Origin: Lachnospiraceae bacterium
GTDB lineage: Bacteria > Bacillota > Clostridia > Lachnospirales > Lachnospiraceae
NCBI GenBank assembly: GCA_017428105.1
Contig: JAFRRM010000036.1
Location: 1 to 64,000, forward strand
Length of the DNA stretch: 64,000 bases
Reading direction: 5' to 3'
Both the position numbers and the translations under genes were made by a program. The notes beneath the pieces are model-generated. The model had not been told where the DNA came from. It saw only the letters and a list, made by a program, of their open reading frames with translations, and searched no databases. Shown piece after piece: positions 56,384 to 64,000 of the stretch. Position 1 is the first letter of the stretch. Each line of letters starts with the position of its first letter.

Positions 56384-58825
56384 ATGAGAGATCACAAACT
56401 GACGCGGGGCCTGAATCCGAAAAAAGCCCCGCTTCTGGCGCTGGCGCAGTACTGCGCGGCGGCCGATGTCGCGGAAGAAGAGCTGCAGGCGCAGCGGACG
56501 GCGGTGAGGGACTGCCTGGGGGCGTTCCTCGCCTCTTTGGTGTGGGACGAGCCTGCGGAGGCGGAGCTTTCGGTCTCCGACCTGATCTATAACGGCCTGC
56601 CCGGCGTCCCGCCGGCGCACGAGGAAGCACAGAAAACACTGCAGGCCGCCTGGGACCATATATTAAAGGAAGTAGCCGGCGCATCGTTCGCCCGGGGCTT
56701 CCGCGCGGGCTTTTCCCGCCCGCGGGAACTCGCGGAGCATCTGCGCAAAGATGTGAAACTTCCGCTGGATTCGCCCCTGGAAGTGCTCTTCCCGGCTGAC
56801 CTCTGGGCCCTGAGCCTGGCCGACCTGACGGACCGCTACGGTGACGCGGCGGACTTCGTCCTATCCGAGCGCGACCGCTACCAGAAGGACCGCGAGGAAG
56901 CCAAAGCCCGCCGGGAGGCGGAGCTGAAGGAAAAGGCCGCCGCCGTTCCCTACGACGGCGAACCCGGCAAACTGTACGGCCGCCACAACGCGGACGAGCT
57001 GGAGGATCTGAAGGAGCGCTACACCCGCGAGGAGATCGGCCTGCTGCACCTGGCCGGCAAGATCCGGCTGGCGTACAGCCTGCAGAAATTCTACCGCGTC
57101 GGGAAGGACCCGGGCCCGGACAAGGCCGGCTACCGCCTGGATTTCGTTCCGGATTATCACTGCGCCGTGCCCCGCGACCGCTTCAAGGCCCTGACCGCGG
57201 CTTACGAAGCGGAGATCCGCCGGGACCGCGACGCGGCGCTGGAGGAGGCGCGCGCGAAAAACAAGGAGCGCAATGAGCGGAAACGCCGCAATGCCGCCAT
57301 CCGCACGGCCATCGTCAATTCCATCCCCGGGAATTACATCGATTTCTTCCCGCTGGCGCGCGCGATGTCGCGCCGCTTCGTCCTGCACATCGGTCCCACC
57401 AATTCCGGCAAGACGCACGACGCGATCGAGGCCCTGAAGACGGCGGAAAACGGCATTTACCTGGGCCCGCTCCGCCTGCTGGCCTTTGAGCAGTACGAAG
57501 CGCTGAACGAGGCCGGCTGTCCCTGCAGTCTGGTGACCGGCGAGGAGCGTCTGGAAGTCCCCGGCGCGCGGTACCAGGCGTCCACGGTGGAGATGCTGAA
57601 CACGGAGCGCGAATACGAGGTCGCGGTGATCGACGAGGCCCAGATGATCGGCGATCCGGACCGCGGCGGCGCGTGGACCCGGGCGGTCCTGGGCGTCTGC
57701 GCGGCGGAGGTGCACGTCTGCGCGGCCCCGATCGCCAAAAACCTGCTGGTGCGCCTGATCAAAGACTGCGGCGACACGTACGAGATCGTCCAGCACCGCC
57801 GCATGACGCCGCTCAAAGTGGAGCGCGCAGAATTCACGCTGGACAGCGACGTGCTCCCCGGCGACGCGCTGATCGTCTTCTCCAAAAAAAGCGTCCACGG
57901 CGTAGGCGCCTACCTCCAGCAGCGGGGCTACCGCTGCAGCGTCGTCTACGGCGCGCTGCCCTACGACGTGCGCCGGGAGCAGGCCAAGCTGTTCGCGGGG
58001 GGCGACACGGACGTCGTCGTGGCCACGGACGCCATCGGCATGGGCATGAACCTGCCCATCCGCCGCATCATTTTCCTGGAACAGGAAAAATTCGACGGCT
58101 ACGAGGTGCGGCCGCTCAGGACCGAGGAGATCAAGCAGATCGCGGGCCGTGCGGGCCGCTACGGGATCTATCCGGAGGGCCTGGTGAACAGCCCGGAGGG
58201 CAAGCCCCGCATCCGCGAGGCGCTGGAGATCCGCAGCGAGGCGGTGAAGAGCGCCGTGATCGATTTCCCGGAATCCCTGCTGGGCGTGGACGCGCCGCTG
58301 ACGGAGATCATCCAGCGCTGGATCCAGATCGAGATCAGGCCGGGATATACGCGCGCGGACCCGGCCCGTATGCTGAAGCTCTGCAAAATGATCAGCGACC
58401 TCTCCGAGGACAAGCGCTTCCTCTACGACTGCATCAGCATGACTTTCGACGAAGAGGACGAGGAGCTGCTGTATGTCTGGCGCGCGATGTGCGCGAAAGA
58501 GGCGGCCGGCGCGGTCTTCCCGGTGGAGCGCTCGCTGCCCGGGGAGGACGAGATCCGGGCGCAGGACAACATGAACGAACTGGAGCAGTCTTTCCGTTTA
58601 TGCGACCTTCTGTACGGCTACTGCGAAAAATTCGGCCACACGGAATTCCGTGATGAGATCATGGGGCGCAAGAACATTATCTCCGGTCAGATGACGGACA
58701 TTCTGGCCCGCCAGTCCCTAAGCGGCAAAAAATGCCCGCGCTGCGGACGGGCGCTGCCCTGGAACTATCCGTACCGGCTCTGCGATCCCTGCTTCAAGCG
58801 CGAGCGAAACCGGTTTCGGAAGTGA
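56384..58825 (+). CDS. SUV3-like ATP-dependent RNA helicase with C-terminal zinc ribbon
   Basis: 813 residues. A ~320-residue, charged, mostly helical N-terminal region of unknown role is followed by a superfamily 2 helicase core: Walker A GPTNSGKTH (337-345), DEAQ (417-420), HRRMTPLKVER, then the second RecA domain with VVATDAIGMGMNLP and QIAGRAGRYG. TNSGKT, DEAQM and the SEDKRFLYDC-type C-terminal stretch match SUV3 rather than Ski2 or DEAD-box proteins. The C-terminus has a four-cysteine ribbon (784, 787, 800, 803). It starts 2 bases after the cyclophilin stop. Confidence 0.88.
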   Translation: MRDHKLTRGLNPKKAPLLALAQYCAAADVAEEELQAQRTAVRDCLGAFLASLVWDEPAEAELSVSDLIYNGLPGVPPAHEEAQKTLQAAWDHILKEVAGASFARGFRAGFSRPRELAEHLRKDVKLPLDSPLEVLFPADLWALSLADLTDRYGDAADFVLSERDRYQKDREEAKARREAELKEKAAAVPYDGEPGKLYGRHNADELEDLKERYTREEIGLLHLAGKIRLAYSLQKFYRVGKDPGPDKAGYRLDFVPDYHCAVPRDRFKALTAAYEAEIRRDRDAALEEARAKNKERNERKRRNAAIRTAIVNSIPGNYIDFFPLARAMSRRFVLHIGPTNSGKTHDAIEALKTAENGIYLGPLRLLAFEQYEALNEAGCPCSLVTGEERLEVPGARYQASTVEMLNTEREYEVAVIDEAQMIGDPDRGGAWTRAVLGVCAAEVHVCAAPIAKNLLVRLIKDCGDTYEIVQHRRMTPLKVERAEFTLDSDVLPGDALIVFSKKSVHGVGAYLQQRGYRCSVVYGALPYDVRREQAKLFAGGDTDVVVATDAIGMGMNLPIRRIIFLEQEKFDGYEVRPLRTEEIKQIAGRAGRYGIYPEGLVNSPEGKPRIREALEIRSEAVKSAVIDFPESLLGVDAPLTEIIQRWIQIEIRPGYTRADPARMLKLCKMISDLSEDKRFLYDCISMTFDEEDEELLYVWRAMCAKEAAGAVFPVERSLPGEDEIRAQDNMNELEQSFRLCDLLYGYCEKFGHTEFRDEIMGRKNIISGQMTDILARQSLSGKKCPRCGRALPWNYPYRLCDPCFKRERNRFRK

Positions 58826-58906
58826 AAAAGGCTTCCTTGGAGGCCTTTTGTCAGCCGTAAGCAGTTTCACAACAGAGAAAATCCTATATTAAAAACACAA
58901 AATGTG

Positions 58907-58950
58907 TCGTATCTGTTGACAAATCATCGAAACAGATACGATTTTTGTTT
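58907..58950 (+). terminator. Terminator after the helicase gene
   Basis: TCGTATCTGTT (58907-58917) and AACAGATACGA (58931-58941) form an 11-base perfect stem followed by TTTTTGTTTTT. Confidence 0.88.
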
Positions 58951-59008
58951 TTGACCGCATTCTGCTTTTTTTTCTTCCCCGCCGCCCGGAGACCCGCGTT
59001 TTTTCCTC

Positions 59009-59037
59009 TTGAGAATTATGAGAAAAACCTGTATCAT
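59009..59037 (+). promoter_or_regulatory. Promoter of the S8 protease gene
   Basis: TTGAGA (59009-59014), a 17-base spacer and TATCAT (59032-59037). The leader is about 120 bases. The rest of the 58826-59162 gap shows only the terminator described above. Confidence 0.7.
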
Positions 59038-59162
59038 TGTTGCTTAGTGAGAAGAACGGAGCAGATATCGTCGAAGGCCTGCAGTGGAACAGGCCCGGGG
59101 CGAAGTCTGTTTGCATACCGGCGTTTCCAGGCCGGTCAAAAAACAAAAAGGAGAACGAAAGA

Positions 59163-62100
59163 ATGAAAAATTCACCTCTGACCAGGCGTCTTCTTTCCGT
59201 GATGCTGGCACTGGCGATGACCGTCGCCCTGCTGACACCGGTTTCTTTGGCAAAAGCCGAAGAAGCGGCGCCTACGCTGGAAGAACTTGCCCTCACGCCG
59301 GTGGATCCCGGCACGCTTCAGTCGCAGAAGCTGCAGGAGATCCCCGAAGCCCCCGTTGTGGAGAAGTACAGCGCGGCGGACAAGGTCCGCGTCTCCATCG
59401 TGCTGGAAAAGGCCTCCACGCTCGCGGCCGGCTACAGCCTGGACCGCATCGCCTACAATGAACAGGCGAAGGTCTACCGCCAGGAGCTCAAGAGCGAACA
59501 GGCGGAGATGGCGGCCCGGATCGGAAACGTGCTCGGCTGCAGACTGGATGTCAGGGTCAACCTGACCCTGGTGGCCAACATCATTTCCGCCAACGTGCTG
59601 TACGGTCAGATCGATGCCATCAAGGCCGTCCCCGGCGTCAGGAATGTTTTCATCGAAAACATTTATGAGCTGGACGAAGACGAAACGGCCGAACCGCAGA
59701 CCGCGACTTCCGCGCTGATGACGGGCACCAATGTCGCCTGGGCCGCCGGCTACACCGGCGCCGGCAGCCGGATCGCCATCATCGACACCGGTATCGACGC
59801 GGACCATCTGTCGTTCGACGAGGGCGCCTTTATATATTCCCTGGCTCAGAACGCCGAGGCCGCCGGCCTCAGCACGGAAGAGTACCTGGCGTCCCTGGAC
59901 CTGCTGGACGAAGCCAAGATCGCCGAAGTGGCGGATCAGCTGAACCGGCCGATCGATGCCGCTCAGGCTTACATCAATGCGAAGCTCCCCTTCGGTTACA
60001 ACTATGCGTCCAACAACTACGACACCTCGCACCTGAATGACGCCGCGTCCAACCACGGCTCTCACGTCGCGGGCATTTCCGCCGCCAACAGGTACATCCC
60101 GACGGAAGACGGTTACGAGCTGGCGCTGGAAAGCGTGATCGTCCAGGGCATGGCTCCGGATGCGCAGATCCTTACCATGAAGGTGTTCAACTCCACCGGC
60201 ACCGCCGATTCGGACTACATGGACGCCATTGAAGACGCCATCATCCTCGGCGCGGATGCCGCCAACCTGTCCCTCGGCTCCGGCGTGGCAGGCAAGACCT
60301 TCTCCGACGGCTATGAAGACGTCATGGACATGCTGGTCGAGAACGGCATGGTCGTTGCCATTTCCGCCGGCAACGCGTATTCCTGGTATGACACGCCTTA
60401 CCCGGATGCGAGCTCCTCCGAAATGTACGGCTATCTGTACGCGGATGACGTCAAGCAGGACACGGTCGGCTCCCCGGGCTCCTTCCCGAACGCCCTGACC
60501 GTGGCTTCCGTGGACAACGCCGGCACGACCGGCATGCCGATCAAGTTCGGCGATCTGGCCGTGTTTTACAATGAGAGCCAGTATACGAACGAACCGATCG
60601 CGACCCTGGCTCCTCAGAACCCGGTCGAATACGTGCTGGTCGACAGCGCAGGCGTTACGCCGCTGACATCCGCCGACAGCGATACCGGCGCGAGCGCGAT
60701 CGGTACCGAAAACGACGATTTCGCCCAGCTGGGCAGCGAAGTGCTGGCCGGCAAGGTCGCCCTCTGCTGGCGCGGCAGTTCCTCCTTCTACGTGAAGGCG
60801 GAAGCGGCCGTGGCGCAGGGCGCGATCGGCGTGATCATCATGAACAACAAGGCCGACATGATCGGCATGAACCTGCAGGATTACACGCAGACGGCCCCCG
60901 TCGTCCTGATCCCTCTGGCGGACGGCGAAGCGATCCTGGCGCAGTCCGAAGAGGCGGAAACGGAAGACGGCCTGGTGTACTACACCGGCACGCTCACGAT
61001 CACGGACAAGGCCGAAGCCTCTGACGTCGACATTTCCGACGGCGTGGTCCAGGCTTCCGACTTCTCCTCCTGGGGCATTCCGGAATCCCTGATCATGAAA
61101 CCCGAGATCATGGCTCCCGGCGGGAACATCTATTCTGTGAACGGCGCCAGCCAGGCGGACAACGTGACGGCGCACGATCAGTACATCGCCTATTCCGGCA
61201 CTTCCATGGCGGCGCCTCAGGTGGCCGGCATGGCTGCGGTCATGGCACAGTACATCCGCGAAAATGATCTGGTCGAAAAGACCGGTCTCTCCGCCCGCCA
61301 GCTGACCAACTCCCTGCTGATGGGCACCGCCCTCCCCGTTTATGACAGCAACGGCGACTACTGGTCCGTCCTGAAGGTCGGCGCCGGTCTGGCCAACGTC
61401 GGCAACGCCGTCATGGCCACTTCCTACATCCTGATGGATGAGGACGCGACCCTGTTCCCGGATTCCGCCGCCGACGGCAAAGTCAAGGCGGAGCTGGGCG
61501 ACGATCCCGAACGCACCGGCGAATACAGCTACGGTTTCACCGTGTATCCGCTGGGCGGATCCAAGGAATTCACCCTGCGCACCGACATCTTCACCCAGTG
61601 GCTGGCCGGCGACGCCGGCTACGGCATGCTGCAGGATTACGCCACGATCCTCCTGGGCTCCGAAACGACCTACGAGATCAACGGCGTGACCTATGAAGAC
61701 ACCATCGCGCTGAACGCGGACGTCAACAGGGACGAAGTGACCGATGAGGCCGATGCCCAGGCGATCCTGGACCACATCACCGGCGCCGCGGCGGAAGACG
61801 CCCCGTTCGATGCGGAAGCGGCTGATGTGGACGGCGACCGCGCCGTCACCACCGTCGACGCCCGCCTGATCCTCGAAGCGGCGGCCACGCCGGTCGTCGG
61901 GATCACCGGACCGACCCACGTCACCGTGAACATCAAGCTGGATCCGGCCGACGTGGAGTTCCTGAACAATTACTTCACCGGCGGCTTCTTCGTGGAAGGC
62001 TACACCTATCTGGAGCCCGTCGCCACGGAAGAAGGCGCGCTGACCGACGTGGTCCAGTCCGTTCCGATCCTCGGCTTCTGCGGCTCCTGGACGGATGCGG

Positions 62101-64000
62101 CCATGTTTGACCGCACGTCCGTGATCGACGAAGCGTACGGGACCGGCAGGCTGCCTTACCTGGCCAACACCAACATCAACTTCATGACCCTGAAGAAGGC
62201 CGACGGCTCCTCGCAGACCTACCGCATCAACCCCTATGCGATCGAGGATGAGTACCCTGCGGGCCGCGAAGCCATCAACAGCTCCGACACGGTCAGCTCC
62301 GTCAGCTACCTGAACATCCGCCACATGGGCGCGACGTTCTTCGCGGTCCAGGATGAAGACGGCACCGTGCTCTACGCCGGCGAAGTCCCGCTCCGCAACG
62401 AAGGCTACGCCCCTTACTATTACGTAAACGGCGAGGTATGGCGGGATTACAACGTCCGCAACGGCGCCGTCAACAAATCGCTGAGCGGCCTCGGCCTGGA
62501 AGACGGCCAGGTGATCACGGTCGGTTTCTACGGCATTCCCGAGTATTACGCCGTCAAAGAAGCCGTGGAAGCCGGTGAAAAGCCCGAAACGGATGCCCTC
62601 ACGGTCGAACAGTTCGCCGCCCTTCTGGAAGACGGCGCGTTCGGCGAAGGCGCCGCTGCCGTCAAGTATCAGATGACTGTGGACAATGAAGCCCCCGTGG
62701 CAAACGCGGTCTATCACGACATGGTCAACGGCGACCTCAGGGCCGTGGTCTCCGACAACAACTACGTCGCTTATATGGCCCTGACCAATATCAGCGGCAC
62801 GACGAAGTATTTTGAGACGGTCCCGGAGCAGACGGAAGCCGGCGAGCAGATCTCCATTCCGCTGACGCTGGAAGGCCAGGTGCTGCCGAGCAAAGTGACG
62901 CTGCTGATCTGCGACTATGCCGGCAACGAAGCCGCTTACCAGTTCGATCTGGGCGGCTCGGACGTCGACTACGGCGGAACCATGATCGCGTTCACCAACG
63001 GCGCTTACTTCCCGGGTTCGGGCAGCCGCGCCCTGCAGATCGACCCGGCCACGGTGAACCATACCTTAAGACCTGCCGCGGATACCGGCGCCGAGCTGTT
63101 CGCGCCGCTCGATTACACGGTCACGGCGGCGGAATACGTAGACGGCTACGTCTTCATGGCAGCCGATAACGGCAGGATGTACGCCGGCGAATTCACCTCG
63201 CTGAACGAAGCGGGCGTGGCCGGAAGCTTCAGCGGCGTCACCGACAAGATCCTTGACATGGCCTTCAATTACGCTGACAGCACGCTTTATGCGATCGACG
63301 GTACCGGCATGCTCTATACCGTGGATCTGCTGACCGGCGCCCTGACGGAAGTCGCCGTGATCAAGAGCGGTACCCTGACCTTCAATGTCCTGGCGATCGA
63401 CGACGACGGGACCTTCTACACGGCCAACAAAGGCAACAGCAGCACCTCCGCCTCCAGCGCGGCCCTGTACACGTTCACGCTGGACGATGTGGCTGACGGA
63501 ACCGTCACGCCGGTGAAGGTCGGCAACCTCCGCGCTCACAACCAGAGCAGCGGCGGCGCCCTGGCCTGGGACCACGATCAGGATATTCTGTATTTCATCT
63601 CCTGCCACACCAGCGAGAACAGCGCCAGCAACGCCCTGTACACCGTCGACCTGGAAACCGGCAAGGCCGCAAAGGCGAACAGCAGCGGCGCCGCCCTGTA
63701 CAATTATTTCTCCGGTCTGTTTATCGTTCCGGGCAAGAACTCGGTGATCCACCCGACCGACACCGCGACGGGGATCGAAGTCTCGCCGGCGGCGCTGACC
63801 CTGCTGAAGGGCCAGACGTACACAGGCGTGGAAGCGGTCGTCTACCCCTGGAACCTGACGGACAAATCGGTCACCTGGGAATCCGCGGATCCCTCGATCG
63901 CCGCTTTCAATAACGGCAAGGTCACCGGCGTCTCGGTCGGCGAGACCCGGCTGATCGCGACGACCGCCGCGGAGCCTCATCTGACGGCCGAGATCCCGGT
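59163..64000 (+). CDS. Large secreted S8 (subtilisin/lactocepin-like) protease, 3' end outside window
   Basis: At least 1612 codons, open to the window edge. Signal peptide (1-~33, cleavage after AKA), pro-domain with I9-like stretch to ~185, then the subtilase: Asp208 (AIIDTGID), His298 (NHGSHVAG), Ser681 (SGTSMAAP). A PA domain is inserted at ~520-610 (GKVALCWRG...AVAQGAIGVIIMNN). After the catalytic part come beta-sandwich regions, a dockerin-like pair of calcium repeats at ~850-910 (DVNRDEVTDEADA, DVDGDRAVTTVDA), a propeller-like region and a Big2-type Ig domain at the edge (VTWESADPSIA). KGGAG-type site AAAAGGAG precedes the ATG. Likely wall-associated. Confidence 0.93.
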   Translation, partial: MKNSPLTRRLLSVMLALAMTVALLTPVSLAKAEEAAPTLEELALTPVDPGTLQSQKLQEIPEAPVVEKYSAADKVRVSIVLEKASTLAAGYSLDRIAYNEQAKVYRQELKSEQAEMAARIGNVLGCRLDVRVNLTLVANIISANVLYGQIDAIKAVPGVRNVFIENIYELDEDETAEPQTATSALMTGTNVAWAAGYTGAGSRIAIIDTGIDADHLSFDEGAFIYSLAQNAEAAGLSTEEYLASLDLLDEAKIAEVADQLNRPIDAAQAYINAKLPFGYNYASNNYDTSHLNDAASNHGSHVAGISAANRYIPTEDGYELALESVIVQGMAPDAQILTMKVFNSTGTADSDYMDAIEDAIILGADAANLSLGSGVAGKTFSDGYEDVMDMLVENGMVVAISAGNAYSWYDTPYPDASSSEMYGYLYADDVKQDTVGSPGSFPNALTVASVDNAGTTGMPIKFGDLAVFYNESQYTNEPIATLAPQNPVEYVLVDSAGVTPLTSADSDTGASAIGTENDDFAQLGSEVLAGKVALCWRGSSSFYVKAEAAVAQGAIGVIIMNNKADMIGMNLQDYTQTAPVVLIPLADGEAILAQSEEAETEDGLVYYTGTLTITDKAEASDVDISDGVVQASDFSSWGIPESLIMKPEIMAPGGNIYSVNGASQADNVTAHDQYIAYSGTSMAAPQVAGMAAVMAQYIRENDLVEKTGLSARQLTNSLLMGTALPVYDSNGDYWSVLKVGAGLANVGNAVMATSYILMDEDATLFPDSAADGKVKAELGDDPERTGEYSYGFTVYPLGGSKEFTLRTDIFTQWLAGDAGYGMLQDYATILLGSETTYEINGVTYEDTIALNADVNRDEVTDEADAQAILDHITGAAAEDAPFDAEAADVDGDRAVTTVDARLILEAAATPVVGITGPTHVTVNIKLDPADVEFLNNYFTGGFFVEGYTYLEPVATEEGALTDVVQSVPILGFCGSWTDAAMFDRTSVIDEAYGTGRLPYLANTNINFMTLKKADGSSQTYRINPYAIEDEYPAGREAINSSDTVSSVSYLNIRHMGATFFAVQDEDGTVLYAGEVPLRNEGYAPYYYVNGEVWRDYNVRNGAVNKSLSGLGLEDGQVITVGFYGIPEYYAVKEAVEAGEKPETDALTVEQFAALLEDGAFGEGAAAVKYQMTVDNEAPVANAVYHDMVNGDLRAVVSDNNYVAYMALTNISGTTKYFETVPEQTEAGEQISIPLTLEGQVLPSKVTLLICDYAGNEAAYQFDLGGSDVDYGGTMIAFTNGAYFPGSGSRALQIDPATVNHTLRPAADTGAELFAPLDYTVTAAEYVDGYVFMAADNGRMYAGEFTSLNEAGVAGSFSGVTDKILDMAFNYADSTLYAIDGTGMLYTVDLLTGALTEVAVIKSGTLTFNVLAIDDDGTFYTANKGNSSTSASSAALYTFTLDDVADGTVTPVKVGNLRAHNQSSGGALAWDHDQDILYFISCHTSENSASNALYTVDLETGKAAKANSSGAALYNYFSGLFIVPGKNSVIHPTDTATGIEVSPAALTLLKGQTYTGVEAVVYPWNLTDKSVTWESADPSIAAFNNGKVTGVSVGETRLIATTAAEPHLTAEIP

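Noticed and set aside
59172..63062. A 1296-residue open frame on the minus strand
   Set aside because: It is fully antisense to the S8 protease, which has a signal peptide, catalytic triad and ribosome site. The antisense product is the His/Val/Asp/Arg-rich type produced by G+C-rich codons read backwards.

Overview
The window is a chromosomal segment that spans a replication origin. It most likely comes from a high-G+C member of the Clostridia (Bacillota), Lachnospiraceae-like. I base this on gene order (rnpA-yidD-yidC-jag-mnmE-mnmG-rsmG-parA-parB-DUF4446 on one side, dnaA-dnaN-S4-recF-gyrB-gyrA on the other), on strong AGGAGG-type ribosome binding sites with some TTG/GTG starts, and on sigma-A promoters with 17-base spacers. 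The placement is inference; species cannot be told from sequence reading alone.

Layout. 1-11.4 kb, mostly minus strand: 5' part of serS, an AraC-type regulator, mnmA (plus), then gyrA, gyrB, recF, an S4 protein, dnaN and dnaA. 11.45-11.92 kb: oriC, with DnaA boxes, between divergent dnaA and rpmH. 11.9-20.9 kb, plus strand: rpmH, rnpA, yidD, yidC, jag, mnmE, mnmG, a six-site parS array, rsmG, parA, parB. 21-25.2 kb: DUF4446, a PnuC-like transporter with an extra N-terminal module, an MFS-like protein and a run of very small, mostly single-helix membrane proteins. 25.3-29.2 kb: PhzF-like protein, a three-repeat lipoprotein and a ROK regulator. 29.4-37.4 kb: a sugar ABC transporter and catabolic operon (binding protein, double ATPase, permease, small membrane protein, xylulokinase-like kinase, DUF4867, fucose/arabinose isomerase-like protein). 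37.6-45.6 kb: pepF, an ArsR/DUF2087 regulator operon, an XRE/Sm-like pair, an ABC exporter, a diacylglycerol-kinase-like protein and YhhN. 45.7-58.8 kb: DUF2804, an A+T-rich lipoprotein, nitrilase-family amidase, tdk, udk, an ABC-2 pair, a second YhhN, an amidohydrolase, an NhaC-type antiporter, a cyclophilin lipoprotein and a SUV3-like helicase. 59.2-64 kb: a very large secreted S8 protease that runs off the window.

Two dispersed palindromic repeat families run through the non-coding DNA: a CTGACA...GGGACGGTTCC...TGTCAG element, often in tandem pairs, and a GGCGGCC-NNN-GGCCGCC palindrome. Convergent gene ends are closed by long perfect-stem hairpins, one of them built from the first family.

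The most unusual signals are the tandem parS array with about 92-base periodicity ending at the rsmG-parAB promoter, a cluster of DnaA-box 9-mers inside the 5' coding part of parB, an XRE regulator co-transcribed with a membrane protein that appears to share its C-terminal Sm-like domain, the run of tiny membrane-protein genes, and a sugar operon that lacks a classical isomerase but carries DUF4867 plus a FucI/AraA-like protein.
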